NCBI GenBank assembly: GCA_031276615.1
Contig: JAISND010000091.1
Location: 1-10,302 of the forward strand
From: Treponema sp.
Lineage (GTDB): Bacteria; Spirochaetota; Spirochaetia; Treponematales; Breznakiellaceae
Length of the DNA: 10,302 bases
Direction of reading: 5' to 3'
The notes under the pieces were generated by a model that did no database searches, was not told the DNA's origin, and saw only the letters and a program-made list of their open reading frames with translations. A program made the translations under genes and the position numbers. Positions 1-7,010 of the stretch are shown here, piece by piece (within the stretch, counting starts at the first letter, position 1; every line of letters begins with the position of its first letter).

Positions 1-1
1 G

Positions 2-367
2 GACAGCCTTGCGCGGAGCGGCTACCGGATGGTGTTTACCACCGACGAGCGGGGACGGATTTTGACGCAGACCATGCTGGACGACGGGGACACTGAACTG
101 TGGGTGATTAGGAACACCTGGTCGGGCGAGCGGATCGTTTCTTCCCTCAAGATCGAAGGGGAGGACGAAAGGCTTGCCGAATATGAATACAACGAGGCCG
201 GGGACAGGATCCTTGAGCGTAATTCGCGTAACGAGGTTCTTGAGCGTCTGGTGCGCTCCGAAGGCAAAACGGAAGTGGAGGAACTGTACATGAACGGGAA
301 GCCTGTCCTCCGCGCGGTCTGGGAAGACGGCAGAAAAATTTCAGAGGAAAGGGTACGGGAAAAATGA
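2..367 (+). CDS. 3' end of a hypothetical protein with short Tyr/Gly/Asp repeats (5' end outside window)
   Basis: An open frame runs in from the left edge and ends with TGA at 365-367, giving the last 121 residues. The upstream start is not in the window; the Met codon at 29 is internal to a continuing frame and is not a likely start. I do not recognise the family. The visible part is very charged and carries loosely repeated units of the kind aromatic-x-(D/E)-x-(G/A)-(D/R)-x-I-L (for example YEYNEAGDRILERNS, YMNGKPVLRAVWEDGRKI). These recall the beta-hairpin repeats of YD/RHS-like or MORN-like proteins, and no catalytic motif is visible. Its stop overlaps the lolC start by 4 bases (ATGA), so it is almost certainly co-transcribed and coupled with lolC. 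From memory, Treponema pallidum has a hypothetical protein (TP0579) in the same place. A role in lipoprotein sorting is only a guess from context. Confidence 0.75.
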   Translation, partial: DSLARSGYRMVFTTDERGRILTQTMLDDGDTELWVIRNTWSGERIVSSLKIEGEDERLAEYEYNEAGDRILERNSRNEVLERLVRSEGKTEVEELYMNGKPVLRAVWEDGRKISEERVREK

Positions 368-1725
368 GAAGCGCCGGCTGGATAGGATTTGTGGCGGGAC
401 GTTACATCGGCAGGGGCCGGAAAAATTCGCCTTCCCCGGTTCTGGCGATTCTCGGAATAGCGACCGGCGTGCTTGCCCTTATTGTCATTCTCGCCGTAAT
501 GAACGGCTTCCAGCTGGGCTTTATTGAAAGCATTCTTGAAATTTCTTCCTACCACCTGCGGGCTGAAAATTTTCCGCCCGAAAAGACGGAAGAGCTGGAA
601 GGGCTGCTGCGGAACGTACCCGGGGTCACTGCCCTTGTCCCCTTCAGGGAATTTCAGGCCCTTGTCCGCGGAAGGAGGGGACAGCAGGCCGCGCTGATCC
701 GGGGCCTTCCGCCGGACGCGGCGCGGGCCGACGCGGCCATGGGCGCCCGGCTTGAATTCGAATCCGGTTTCTTCGATTTGGCGGAACCCTCTTCGATACT
801 GCTCGGCGCCGAGCTTGCCCGCCGGCTTTCCCTGCGAAGGGGTGACGAACTTGAGATCTTTTCGGTTTCGGGTATTCTTTCCGGCGCGGCGGAAGCCGCC
901 CCGGACGAAACCCCCGCCCTTCCGCCGGACCCCGCCGAAGGCGCCGGCACGGGGAATTTCACTGTTTCCGGCGTTTTCAGAACCGGCTTTTACGAGTATG
1001 ATCTTGGCTGGGGTTTTGTAAACATCGAAAGCGCCCTGCCGTTTTCCGGTGCGGAGGGCGGGCAGGGCCTGATCCTCGGAATAAAGCTGAAAAACCGCTG
1101 GCAGGATCGCCAGGTTCTTGAACTTTTGCGGGGGGAACTGCGGGACAAACCCGGCTTCGAAAACGTAAAACTCACGGGCTGGCGTGACTACAACCGCGCC
1201 TTTTTCGGCGCGCTCAGAACCGAGAAACTTTTCATGTTTATTCTGGTGGGACTTATTTTCATTGTGGTGGGACTCAACATCTATCAGGGCCAGCGCCGTT
1301 CGGTTCTGGAGCGCCGTGAAGAAATCGGCCTGCTGCGCGCGGTCGGCGGCGGGGAATGGGCGGTGCGCCTTGTTTTTGTCTGCGACGGTGCCATCATCGG
1401 CTTTACCGGCGCGGTTCTGGGGCTCTGCCCCGGCCTTCTTGTAGCTTCGCATATACCCCTTTTCTTCACCATCCTGGAGGGAATTGTCAATTTCTTTATC
1501 CGTATCATCAACGCGGCAGGCGGACTTTTCGGCGGCGGCGGGGCGGGGGACTTCGCGATTTTTTCTCCCGCTGTATTTTATATAAAGGAAATACCCTCGC
1601 GCGTTATACCCCGTGAGGTGCTATTGATATGTATGTTTGGTTTCCTTTCTGCCCTTCTCGCGGCGTGGTTCGCATCGGGAAAGGTTTCACGGATACGGCC
1701 CGCGGAGGCGCTGCGTTATGAGTAA
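364..1725 (+). CDS. lolC: Lipoprotein-releasing ABC transporter, permease subunit LolC
   Basis: A 453-residue FtsX/MacB-type permease, predicted to work with LolE and LolD to extract lipoproteins from the outer face of the inner membrane. The topology fits the family: TM1 at about 25-46, a large periplasmic domain at about 47-285, then TM2 about 289-306, TM3 about 336-360 and TM4 about 418-437. The segment after TM1 (LAVMNGFQ) and the last residues (PAEALRYE) match E. coli LolC closely as I remember it; the ending is identical. The protein is longer than E. coli LolC (about 400 residues). It has an Ala/Pro/Glu-rich insert at about 172-197, where the Hook hairpin lies in E. coli LolC, and a longer, glycine-rich stretch at about 363-416 between TM3 and TM4. 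The start is ATG at 364, inside the upstream stop (ATGA), with purine-rich sequence before it. MacB-like export is the main alternative, but the single fixed operon with two permeases favours Lol. Confidence 0.88.
   Translation: MRSAGWIGFVAGRYIGRGRKNSPSPVLAILGIATGVLALIVILAVMNGFQLGFIESILEISSYHLRAENFPPEKTEELEGLLRNVPGVTALVPFREFQALVRGRRGQQAALIRGLPPDAARADAAMGARLEFESGFFDLAEPSSILLGAELARRLSLRRGDELEIFSVSGILSGAAEAAPDETPALPPDPAEGAGTGNFTVSGVFRTGFYEYDLGWGFVNIESALPFSGAEGGQGLILGIKLKNRWQDRQVLELLRGELRDKPGFENVKLTGWRDYNRAFFGALRTEKLFMFILVGLIFIVVGLNIYQGQRRSVLERREEIGLLRAVGGGEWAVRLVFVCDGAIIGFTGAVLGLCPGLLVASHIPLFFTILEGIVNFFIRIINAAGGLFGGGGAGDFAIFSPAVFYIKEIPSRVIPREVLLICMFGFLSALLAAWFASGKVSRIRPAEALRYE
1704..1708 (+). 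promoter_or_regulatory. Ribosome binding site that fixes the lolD start
   Basis: GGAGG lies 9 bases before the ATG at 1718, within the last codons of lolC. It supports MSKVLTAAG as the LolD N-terminus over the longer open frame that reaches back to 1637 and over the internal Met codons at 1745 and 1769. Confidence 0.7.
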
Positions 1726-2467
1726 GGTTTTAACCGCCGCCGGCATGGCGGAAAATTCCGGTCCGGCAATGGTAAGGGCCGAGAACCTCGTCAAGAATTA
1801 CGTGTCCGGGGCGGAGACGCTGCATATCCTGAAGGGTTTAAATTTTGAGATTCCCGGGGGAGTTTCCGCGGCGGTGAGCGGACAGAGCGGCAGCGGCAAG
1901 AGTACCCTCCTTAACATCATCGGCGGCCTTGACCGCGCGGATTCGGGCAGGGTCTTTGTCGGCGGCCTTGAGATCGGCAGCCTGCCGGAAAACGGGCTTT
2001 CCGCCTATCGCGGCCGCCGCGTGGGTTTTATCTTCCAGTTTCATTATCTGCTGAAGGATTTTACCGCCCTTGAAAACGTGATGCTTCCCGCCTATATCTC
2101 CGGCATGAAGAAGAGGGACGCCCTGGAAAAAGCCCGGCTCCTTCTTTCCGATGTAAACCTTGAGGACCGCGCCGGCCACTTTCCCTCCCGGCTTTCCGGC
2201 GGTGAATGCCAGCGGGTGGCCGTCGCCCGCTCAATGATAAACGATCCCGATGTCATTCTGGCCGATGAGCCGACGGGCAACCTTGATCCCCGTAACAGCG
2301 CCCTGGTGGCGGATCTGCTTTACAGGGGCGCGGAAAAATGGGGCAAGACCCTGATCGTCGTTACGCATGACGAAAAGGTCGCCGCCCGGGCCGCGCTGCG
2401 CTTTAACCTGGAACAGGGCCTGCTCGCGGAAATCCCGGGCCCGAAACGCGCGGGGAGTGAAACGTGA
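1718..2467 (+). CDS. lolD: Lipoprotein-releasing ABC transporter, ATP-binding subunit LolD
   Basis: A 249-residue ABC ATPase that should power lipoprotein release by the LolC/LolE permeases from the cytoplasmic side. All nucleotide-binding motifs are present: Walker A GQSGSGKST at 55-63, Q-loop FQFHYLL at 106-112, signature LSGGECQR at 159-166, Walker B and D-loop LADEPTGNLD at 181-190, and the switch histidine in VTHD at 215-218. The Q-loop context FQFHYLLKDFTALENV is typical of the LolD/MacB/FtsE class (E. coli LolD has FQFHHLLPDFTALENV as I recall). The signature has Cys where LolD usually has Arg (SGGERQR), a mild oddity. The roughly 18 residues before VRAENLVKNY are an extra, weakly conserved N-terminus. 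The gene overlaps lolC by 8 bases and lolE by 4, so the three are one translational unit. Confidence 0.93.
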   Translation: MSKVLTAAGMAENSGPAMVRAENLVKNYVSGAETLHILKGLNFEIPGGVSAAVSGQSGSGKSTLLNIIGGLDRADSGRVFVGGLEIGSLPENGLSAYRGRRVGFIFQFHYLLKDFTALENVMLPAYISGMKKRDALEKARLLLSDVNLEDRAGHFPSRLSGGECQRVAVARSMINDPDVILADEPTGNLDPRNSALVADLLYRGAEKWGKTLIVVTHDEKVAARAALRFNLEQGLLAEIPGPKRAGSET

Positions 2468-3732
2468 AAAGCATGAAGGCCGGGGCCGCCTTCTTTATCG
2501 CCCTTCGCTATCTCTGGGGACGCGCCCGCGAAGGCGGACGCTACCTGCGGGGCGCCGCCGCCGGAATTGGGGTCAGCCTCATCCCCATCATCGTAACCCT
2601 CATTGTCGCCGACGGCATGATCCGCGGCATTGTCGACCGTTACCTTGAACTGGGAACCGGCCATATACAGGTTTTCAACTTTTTTGAACCCGGCGAATTT
2701 CGGGAGGCCGGGGAAAAACTTGCCGGTCTTGAGGGCCTGCGCGGGATATGGCAGGAACGGCGGGGCATGGCGGTCATCGCCGGGAGGAAGGGCAGAACCG
2801 GGGCCGCCATCCGCGCGATTGATCCTTCCTTCTGGGAAGACAGCGGGGGCTACCTTGTCAGCCTGGAGGGCGTTTCAAAACCGGAAACAGGGCGCGATGT
2901 TCTGCTGGGGGAGAGCCTTGCCTCGGCCGTCGGCGCGGAAACGGGGGATACAATCAGAATTTTGACTCTGGGGCAGAGCGCTTCGGGCGGCGGCATGCCC
3001 AGGGTAAGCGCCTTTACCGTCCGCGGCATAGTTTCTTCCGGCTACCATGAGCTTGACGCCCTCTGGTGCGTTGTCAGCCCGGAAGGGGGAAACCGGATAC
3101 TCTTTCCGGAATTTTCGTCCTCAAGCCTGCTGGTAAAAATCGGCGATCCCTACAGGGGCGTGGAGGCCGCGGCCGGTTCGTTCCGTTCCGTTCTTGGTCA
3201 CGGGTACAGCGTGTATACCTGGAAGGATCTGATGCGCTCCCGGTACAGTTCCTATGTTTCAACGCGGCAGCTCCTTCTTTTTATTATGGCCCTTGTGGTG
3301 ACTGTCGCGGCGGTGAACGTTTCTTCCGCCACTTCCATGCTTGTCATCGAGCGCCGGCGCGACATCGCGATACTCAAGGCCCAGGGCGCCTCTGCATCCG
3401 GCATCAGGAGCGTTTTTCTTTGGGGCGGTTTTTTGACCGGCCTTGCCGGGACAGCCGCCGGAATTGCCGTTGGCCTTTTCATCGGGAATTTTATCAATCA
3501 GATCATTTATGCCCTGGAGCGGATACTCAACTTCTTTTCCGGTTTTTTTTCCGCCGGGGAACTGAAGATTCTCGATCCCGGTTATTACCTGGAAACCATT
3601 CCGGTTGTGATCGACTGGCCCGCGGTGTTCCTTGTCGGCTGTTTTGCGATTGTCTGCTCGGTGATCGCTTCGTGGATACCCGCCGGGCGGGCCGGCAGAC
3701 TGATGCCGCTGGAATTATTGAGGAAATATTAG
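2464..3732 (+). CDS. lolE: Lipoprotein-releasing ABC transporter, permease subunit LolE
   Basis: A 422-residue second FtsX/MacB-type permease, expected to pair with LolC across the inner membrane. TM1 is at about 30-50 and the periplasmic domain at about 51-265, followed by TM2 about 269-288, TM3 about 318-341 and TM4 about 386-406. The cytoplasmic coupling segment after TM2 (VIERRRDIAILKAQGAS) is the usual MacB/LolE motif that contacts the ATPase, and the C-terminus (PLELLRKY) is the counterpart of PAEALRYE in LolC. The start is GTG at 2464, giving a 4-base GTGA overlap with the lolD stop, with GGGGAG about 6 bases upstream; an in-frame ATG at 2473 is a weaker alternative. Like LolC, it carries an expanded hydrophobic stretch between TM3 and TM4 (about 342-380), so that expansion is shared by both subunits. 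LolC and LolE are assigned mainly by gene order and C-terminal similarity. Confidence 0.87.
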   Translation: MKSMKAGAAFFIALRYLWGRAREGGRYLRGAAAGIGVSLIPIIVTLIVADGMIRGIVDRYLELGTGHIQVFNFFEPGEFREAGEKLAGLEGLRGIWQERRGMAVIAGRKGRTGAAIRAIDPSFWEDSGGYLVSLEGVSKPETGRDVLLGESLASAVGAETGDTIRILTLGQSASGGGMPRVSAFTVRGIVSSGYHELDALWCVVSPEGGNRILFPEFSSSSLLVKIGDPYRGVEAAAGSFRSVLGHGYSVYTWKDLMRSRYSSYVSTRQLLLFIMALVVTVAAVNVSSATSMLVIERRRDIAILKAQGASASGIRSVFLWGGFLTGLAGTAAGIAVGLFIGNFINQIIYALERILNFFSGFFSAGELKILDPGYYLETIPVVIDWPAVFLVGCFAIVCSVIASWIPAGRAGRLMPLELLRKY

Positions 3733-3740
3733 AGGCTTTC

Positions 3741-3757
3741 CCGAAACTTCGGTTTTT
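3741..3757 (+). terminator. Possible weak intrinsic terminator after lolE
   Basis: CCGAAACTTCGG can form a 4-bp stem (CCGA/TCGG) with an AACT loop and is followed at once by five Ts. It begins 9 bases after the lolE stop. The stem is short, so termination may be inefficient. Read on the - strand, the same hairpin has no T-run, so I see no clear terminator for the converging opp operon. Confidence 0.4.
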
Positions 3758-3774
3758 GGAACAAGCTCATTAGG

Positions 3775-4800
3775 CTAAGCCAGGAAACAGCGTATCCGGC
3801 GCCCCGCGGCAATTTCCCGCAGGTCGGGCTCTCCGTCAAGGCAGCGCTTTTCCGCAAGGGGACAACGGCGCGCGAAGGCGCAGGCCGGGTCCGCGCTGTC
3901 CGCGCCGTTATCCGCCATGATGTCCCGCGCCGCCGCCGGCGCTTCAACCCCCGAACCCGCCGCCGACGAAAAGAGAAGGCGCGTATAGGGGTGCAGCCCG
4001 CGCTGGTAGAGTTCCGCCGCCGGCGCTTCTTCCATGAGCCTGCCCCGGTACATGACGCCGATGCGGTCGCAGAAGTAGCAGGCCACTTTCAGATCGTGGG
4101 CGATAAACAGGAAGGAAAGGCGGCGCTTTTCCCTGATGTCGAGGAGCAGGTTGAGGATCTGTCCCTGTACGGAAACGTCAAGCGCGGATACGACCTCGTC
4201 GCAGATGAGGAGATCCGGCCGCATCATCAGCCCCCGGGCGATGGAAATGCGCTGCCGCTGGCCGCCCGAAAATTCCGGAGGCTTCCGTTCAAGGTCCCGG
4301 GCCGAAAGCCCCACTTCCTCAAGAAGCCCGGCCGCCTGTTCCCGCAGTTCCCTTTCGCCGGCTTTGGCGCCGTGTCCCGAGGACCAGCGGCTTCCGGAGA
4401 CCAGCACTTCGTAGACGCTCATCCGGGGGTTAAGGGAACGCGCCGGGTCCTGAAACACGTACTTTACCTTTTCGCGGTAACGCTTGAGGGCCCCAGCCCG
4501 GAGGCCGCGGACATCGACGGGTCCGGCGTTTTCGGGCGGAACCCGGCCGGCGTCCGGCGCGCCGGGATCGTAGAGGATGGAACCGCCGTCGGCCTCATAC
4601 ATGCGCACCAGAAGCCGGGCGGTGGTGGTCTTGCCGCAGCCGGACTCCCCTACCAGGCCGTAGCTTTCATTTTTGTCGATATAAAAGGAAACGTCATTGA
4701 CGGCGTTGACAAAGCGGCCGAAGCGCCCGCCGGCACGGGCAAAGAAACCCGCCTCAAGGTTGAACCGCTTTTTAAGGCTGTCCGCGGAAATTAAAGGCAC
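3775..4800 (-). CDS. oppF: Oligopeptide ABC transporter, ATP-binding protein OppF
   Basis: An ABC ATPase of 341 residues, the second ATPase of the peptide importer. Numbering from the GTG start: Walker A GESGCGKTT at 51-59, Q-loop FQDP at 116-119, signature FSGGQRQR at 177-184, Walker B and D-loop LLICDEVVSALD at 197-208, and the switch histidine in IAHD at 235. The Oligo_HPY C-terminal region follows, with HPYTRLL near 270 and the cysteine set CAFARRCPLAEKRC near 307-320 plus a later Cys near the end. In some relatives of this family these cysteines bind a [4Fe-4S] cluster. VVSALD in the D-loop region and the adjoining OppD favour OppF. I prefer the GTG at 4800 because GGAGG lies 6 bases before it and the protein then begins where family members do. 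An ATG at 4818 would add six residues (MYRRRP) and has a weaker purine stretch. The gene overlaps the upstream gene by 10 bases, or 28 with the ATG start. Confidence 0.9.
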   Translation of the reverse strand: MPLISADSLKKRFNLEAGFFARAGGRFGRFVNAVNDVSFYIDKNESYGLVGESGCGKTTTARLLVRMYEADGGSILYDPGAPDAGRVPPENAGPVDVRGLRAGALKRYREKVKYVFQDPARSLNPRMSVYEVLVSGSRWSSGHGAKAGERELREQAAGLLEEVGLSARDLERKPPEFSGGQRQRISIARGLMMRPDLLICDEVVSALDVSVQGQILNLLLDIREKRRLSFLFIAHDLKVACYFCDRIGVMYRGRLMEEAPAAELYQRGLHPYTRLLFSSAAGSGVEAPAAARDIMADNGADSADPACAFARRCPLAEKRCLDGEPDLREIAAGRRIRCFLA

Positions 4801-6986
4801 GGGGCGCCTCCGGTACATCTGACTTCCCTTTCCTCGCCGTCCGGGCCTTCCGTCCGCAGGCGCGGTATTTCAGGGCGGCACGCCTCTTTCGCCAGGGGAC
4901 AGCGGGGCGCGAAGGGACAGCCCGGTTCGGGATGCGCCGGGTCGGTGACCCTGCCGGGAATGACAGGGAGCCTTCCCCGCGAGTAGTGGCTGCCGAAACG
5001 GGGCGAAGCCGCAAGCAGCGCCCGCGTGTAGGGGTGGCGCGGATCACTGATGATGTTATGCGTCATTCCGGATTCCATCACAAGACCGCCGTACATCACG
5101 AGAATACGATCCGATATTTCGGCTACCAGGTCTATGTTGTGGCTGATGAAGATAATCGAAATGCCGCGGCGTTTCCGCAGGGCGGCAAGGAGTTCCATGA
5201 TCTGCTTCTGAATGGTCACGTCCAGGGCGGTGGTCGGCTCGTCGGCGATGAGAAGCTCGCATCCCTGCGCCAGAGCCAGGGCGATGCCGATACGTTGCAG
5301 CTGGCCGCCCGAAAACTGGTGGGGGAAGCCCGAAAGCCGTTCCCGGCCGCCCCTGATTCCCGTTTCCTCAAGCAGGGCCGCGGCCCTGTCCTTCGCCTCT
5401 TCCCTGCCGATGCCGGGAAAGCTGTTCCGGAAGGTTTCGAGAAATACCTTTTCCATGTTCTGGAGCGGATCGAAGGATCGTCCCGGCTCCTGAAAGATCA
5501 TGCCGATTTTTTTGCCCCGGTATTCCCGCAGCGCCCCGGCGTCAAGCCCGTGAAGCTCGCTGCCCCCATAGCGGACGGAACCGCCCGAAACCGCGTTTTT
5601 CGGCAGCAGCCGGGAAATGGCCTGGGTACAGACGCTCTTGCCGGAGCCGCTTTCCCCCACAATGCCAAGGCACTCCCCCCCCGCAAGGACAAAGGAAACG
5701 CCCCGCAGGGCATGAATGGAAACGGACTCGCTGCCGCGCAAAACGGAAAAAGACACCGAAAGATCCCGAACCTCAAGCAGGAATGGATTCGCCGCCCCGC
5801 GCCTTCCGTCCGGCGGCGCCCCGGACGTTCCGTTATGCGTTCCGGTACGCGCCGCCCCCGCGGTCTGCCCCTTCCTTTTCCGCCAAGGCAGGCCGATCCT
5901 GAAAAATACCGTGTGGTAGGGATCAAAAAAGTCGCGCAGGGCGTCGCCGATAAAGTTGAAGGCAAAGGTAACGCCGAGGAGGAACCAGACCGGCGAGAGG
6001 AGCCAGGGGTAGGCCTTGAGGTTCGCGATGGTTGAAATATCCCGCTTGATAAGGGAACCCCAGCTTACCGCCGGGTCGGTGATGCCGAGGCCGAGGTAGG
6101 AGAGGGTGGTTTCGGTCATAATAAAGCCGGGGACGCTCAGGGCGATGCTGACAACAAGCAGGCTCGCGATTTGGGGAATAATGTGCCGAAAGATGATCAC
6201 CGGGGCGGGGATCATCTCAAGCTGGCTGTTCTGGATAAATTCTTCCCGCTTTATGGCGTGAACCATGCCCCGAACGGAGCGCGCCGAACCGGGCCAGCCC
6301 ACCAGCGACAGGATCAGGGTGATCATCATGTAGGATTGTCCGGAATCCATGTTAGACGCCATGAGGGAGCGGAGAAAGAGGATCAGGTAAAGGCCGGGGA
6401 TGAGCATGAGGAATTCGGCAAGGCGCATGATTGACCAGTCGGTCATGCCGCCGAAGTAGCCGGCAAGGCCGCCGAAAAGAATCGCCAGCGTCAGCGAGAT
6501 GGCGGTCGCGACAAAGCCGATGGTAAGGGATATGCGGCTGCCGTGGACTATGCGCGAAAAGAGATCCCTGCCGAGGTTGTCCGCGCCCATGAGGAACACG
6601 GGGTAGCCGCCGCTCCGCGAACCAGCGCCGCCGGAGGAATCCTCCGCGTTCACGGGGACGGTGGTAAAGAGGCGCCGCTCCAGGGGAACAAGCCCCCAGA
6701 GCCTGTAGGGTTCGCCCCTGCCGAAGAATACTATCCGGTGGTACAGGCCTTTAACCCGCACATATTTCCAGTTCACCGAATTGATCACCCGGCATTCCTG
6801 GGCAAAGAAGCTTCCCCCCCGGAAACGGACGTTAGGCGGATGGCAGGTGAATTCGGGGAAGGAAGTGTTCGCGCCGTAGGGGGCAATGAAATCGGCGAAG
6901 ATCATCATCAGATAGAGGACGGCAAGTACCAGGACCGAGGCCATGCCCAGGGGACGGGTTTTAAGGTACAACAGAAACCGCTTCAT
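4791..6986 (-). CDS. oppCD: Fused oligopeptide ABC transporter permease (OppC) and ATP-binding protein (OppD)
   Basis: One uninterrupted 731-residue frame joins two normally separate subunits. Residues 1 to about 360 are an OppC-type permease: TM1 at about 16-36, an extracytoplasmic loop of about 95 residues (36-130) holding FFGRGEPYRLWGLVP, then GADNLGRDLFSRI at about 134-146 and further membrane segments. The permease ends at the typical GDALRDFFDP at 347-356. Residues about 366-400 are a Gly/Ala/Arg-rich linker. Residues about 401-731 are an OppD-type ATPase: Walker A GESGSGKS 444-451, Q-loop FQEP 498-501, signature FSGGQLQR 568-575, Walker B LLIADEPTTALD 578-589, switch His616, and HPYTRALL at 651-658. 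Cysteines 690, 696, 703 and 724 match the [4Fe-4S]-type pattern described for some DppD proteins. The coupling-loop (EAA) region at about 248-271 is atypical. Such fusions are known in some bacteria, notably actinobacteria, but are uncommon. The start is ATG at 6986, 24 bases after oppB, with GGGAAAG upstream. Confidence 0.93.
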   Translation of the reverse strand: MKRFLLYLKTRPLGMASVLVLAVLYLMMIFADFIAPYGANTSFPEFTCHPPNVRFRGGSFFAQECRVINSVNWKYVRVKGLYHRIVFFGRGEPYRLWGLVPLERRLFTTVPVNAEDSSGGAGSRSGGYPVFLMGADNLGRDLFSRIVHGSRISLTIGFVATAISLTLAILFGGLAGYFGGMTDWSIMRLAEFLMLIPGLYLILFLRSLMASNMDSGQSYMMITLILSLVGWPGSARSVRGMVHAIKREEFIQNSQLEMIPAPVIIFRHIIPQIASLLVVSIALSVPGFIMTETTLSYLGLGITDPAVSWGSLIKRDISTIANLKAYPWLLSPVWFLLGVTFAFNFIGDALRDFFDPYHTVFFRIGLPWRKRKGQTAGAARTGTHNGTSGAPPDGRRGAANPFLLEVRDLSVSFSVLRGSESVSIHALRGVSFVLAGGECLGIVGESGSGKSVCTQAISRLLPKNAVSGGSVRYGGSELHGLDAGALREYRGKKIGMIFQEPGRSFDPLQNMEKVFLETFRNSFPGIGREEAKDRAAALLEETGIRGGRERLSGFPHQFSGGQLQRIGIALALAQGCELLIADEPTTALDVTIQKQIMELLAALRKRRGISIIFISHNIDLVAEISDRILVMYGGLVMESGMTHNIISDPRHPYTRALLAASPRFGSHYSRGRLPVIPGRVTDPAHPEPGCPFAPRCPLAKEACRPEIPRLRTEGPDGEEREVRCTGGAPCL
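4807..4811 (-). promoter_or_regulatory. Ribosome binding site supporting the GTG start of oppF
   Basis: GGAGG on the - strand is 6 bases upstream of the GTG at 4800. It falls within the final coding region of the oppC-oppD fusion, which fits coupled translation. If the ATG at 4818 were used instead, this motif would encode Arg-Arg in OppF. Confidence 0.6.
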
Positions 6987-7010
6987 AAACTTTGCTTTCC
7001 CGCTACGGCT

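Noticed and set aside
22..1452. Long - strand open frame (476 codons) opposite the hypothetical gene and lolC
   Set aside because: It is antisense to well-supported genes, its composition is Arg/Pro/Gly/Phe-rich with no domain, and it comes from GC-rich third codon positions.
1637..1717. 27-residue N-terminal extension of lolD
   Set aside because: It would overlap lolC by almost 90 bases with an Arg-rich segment; the ATG at 1718 has a GGAGG site at good spacing.
3066..3773. + strand open frame (235 codons) in another frame of lolE
   Set aside because: It overlaps lolE on the same strand in a different frame and has an Arg/Cys/Phe-rich composition with no recognisable motif.
4932..6035. + strand open frame (367 codons) opposite the OppD half
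   Set aside because: It is the antisense shadow of an ATPase with all motifs intact, and has no ribosome site or domain.
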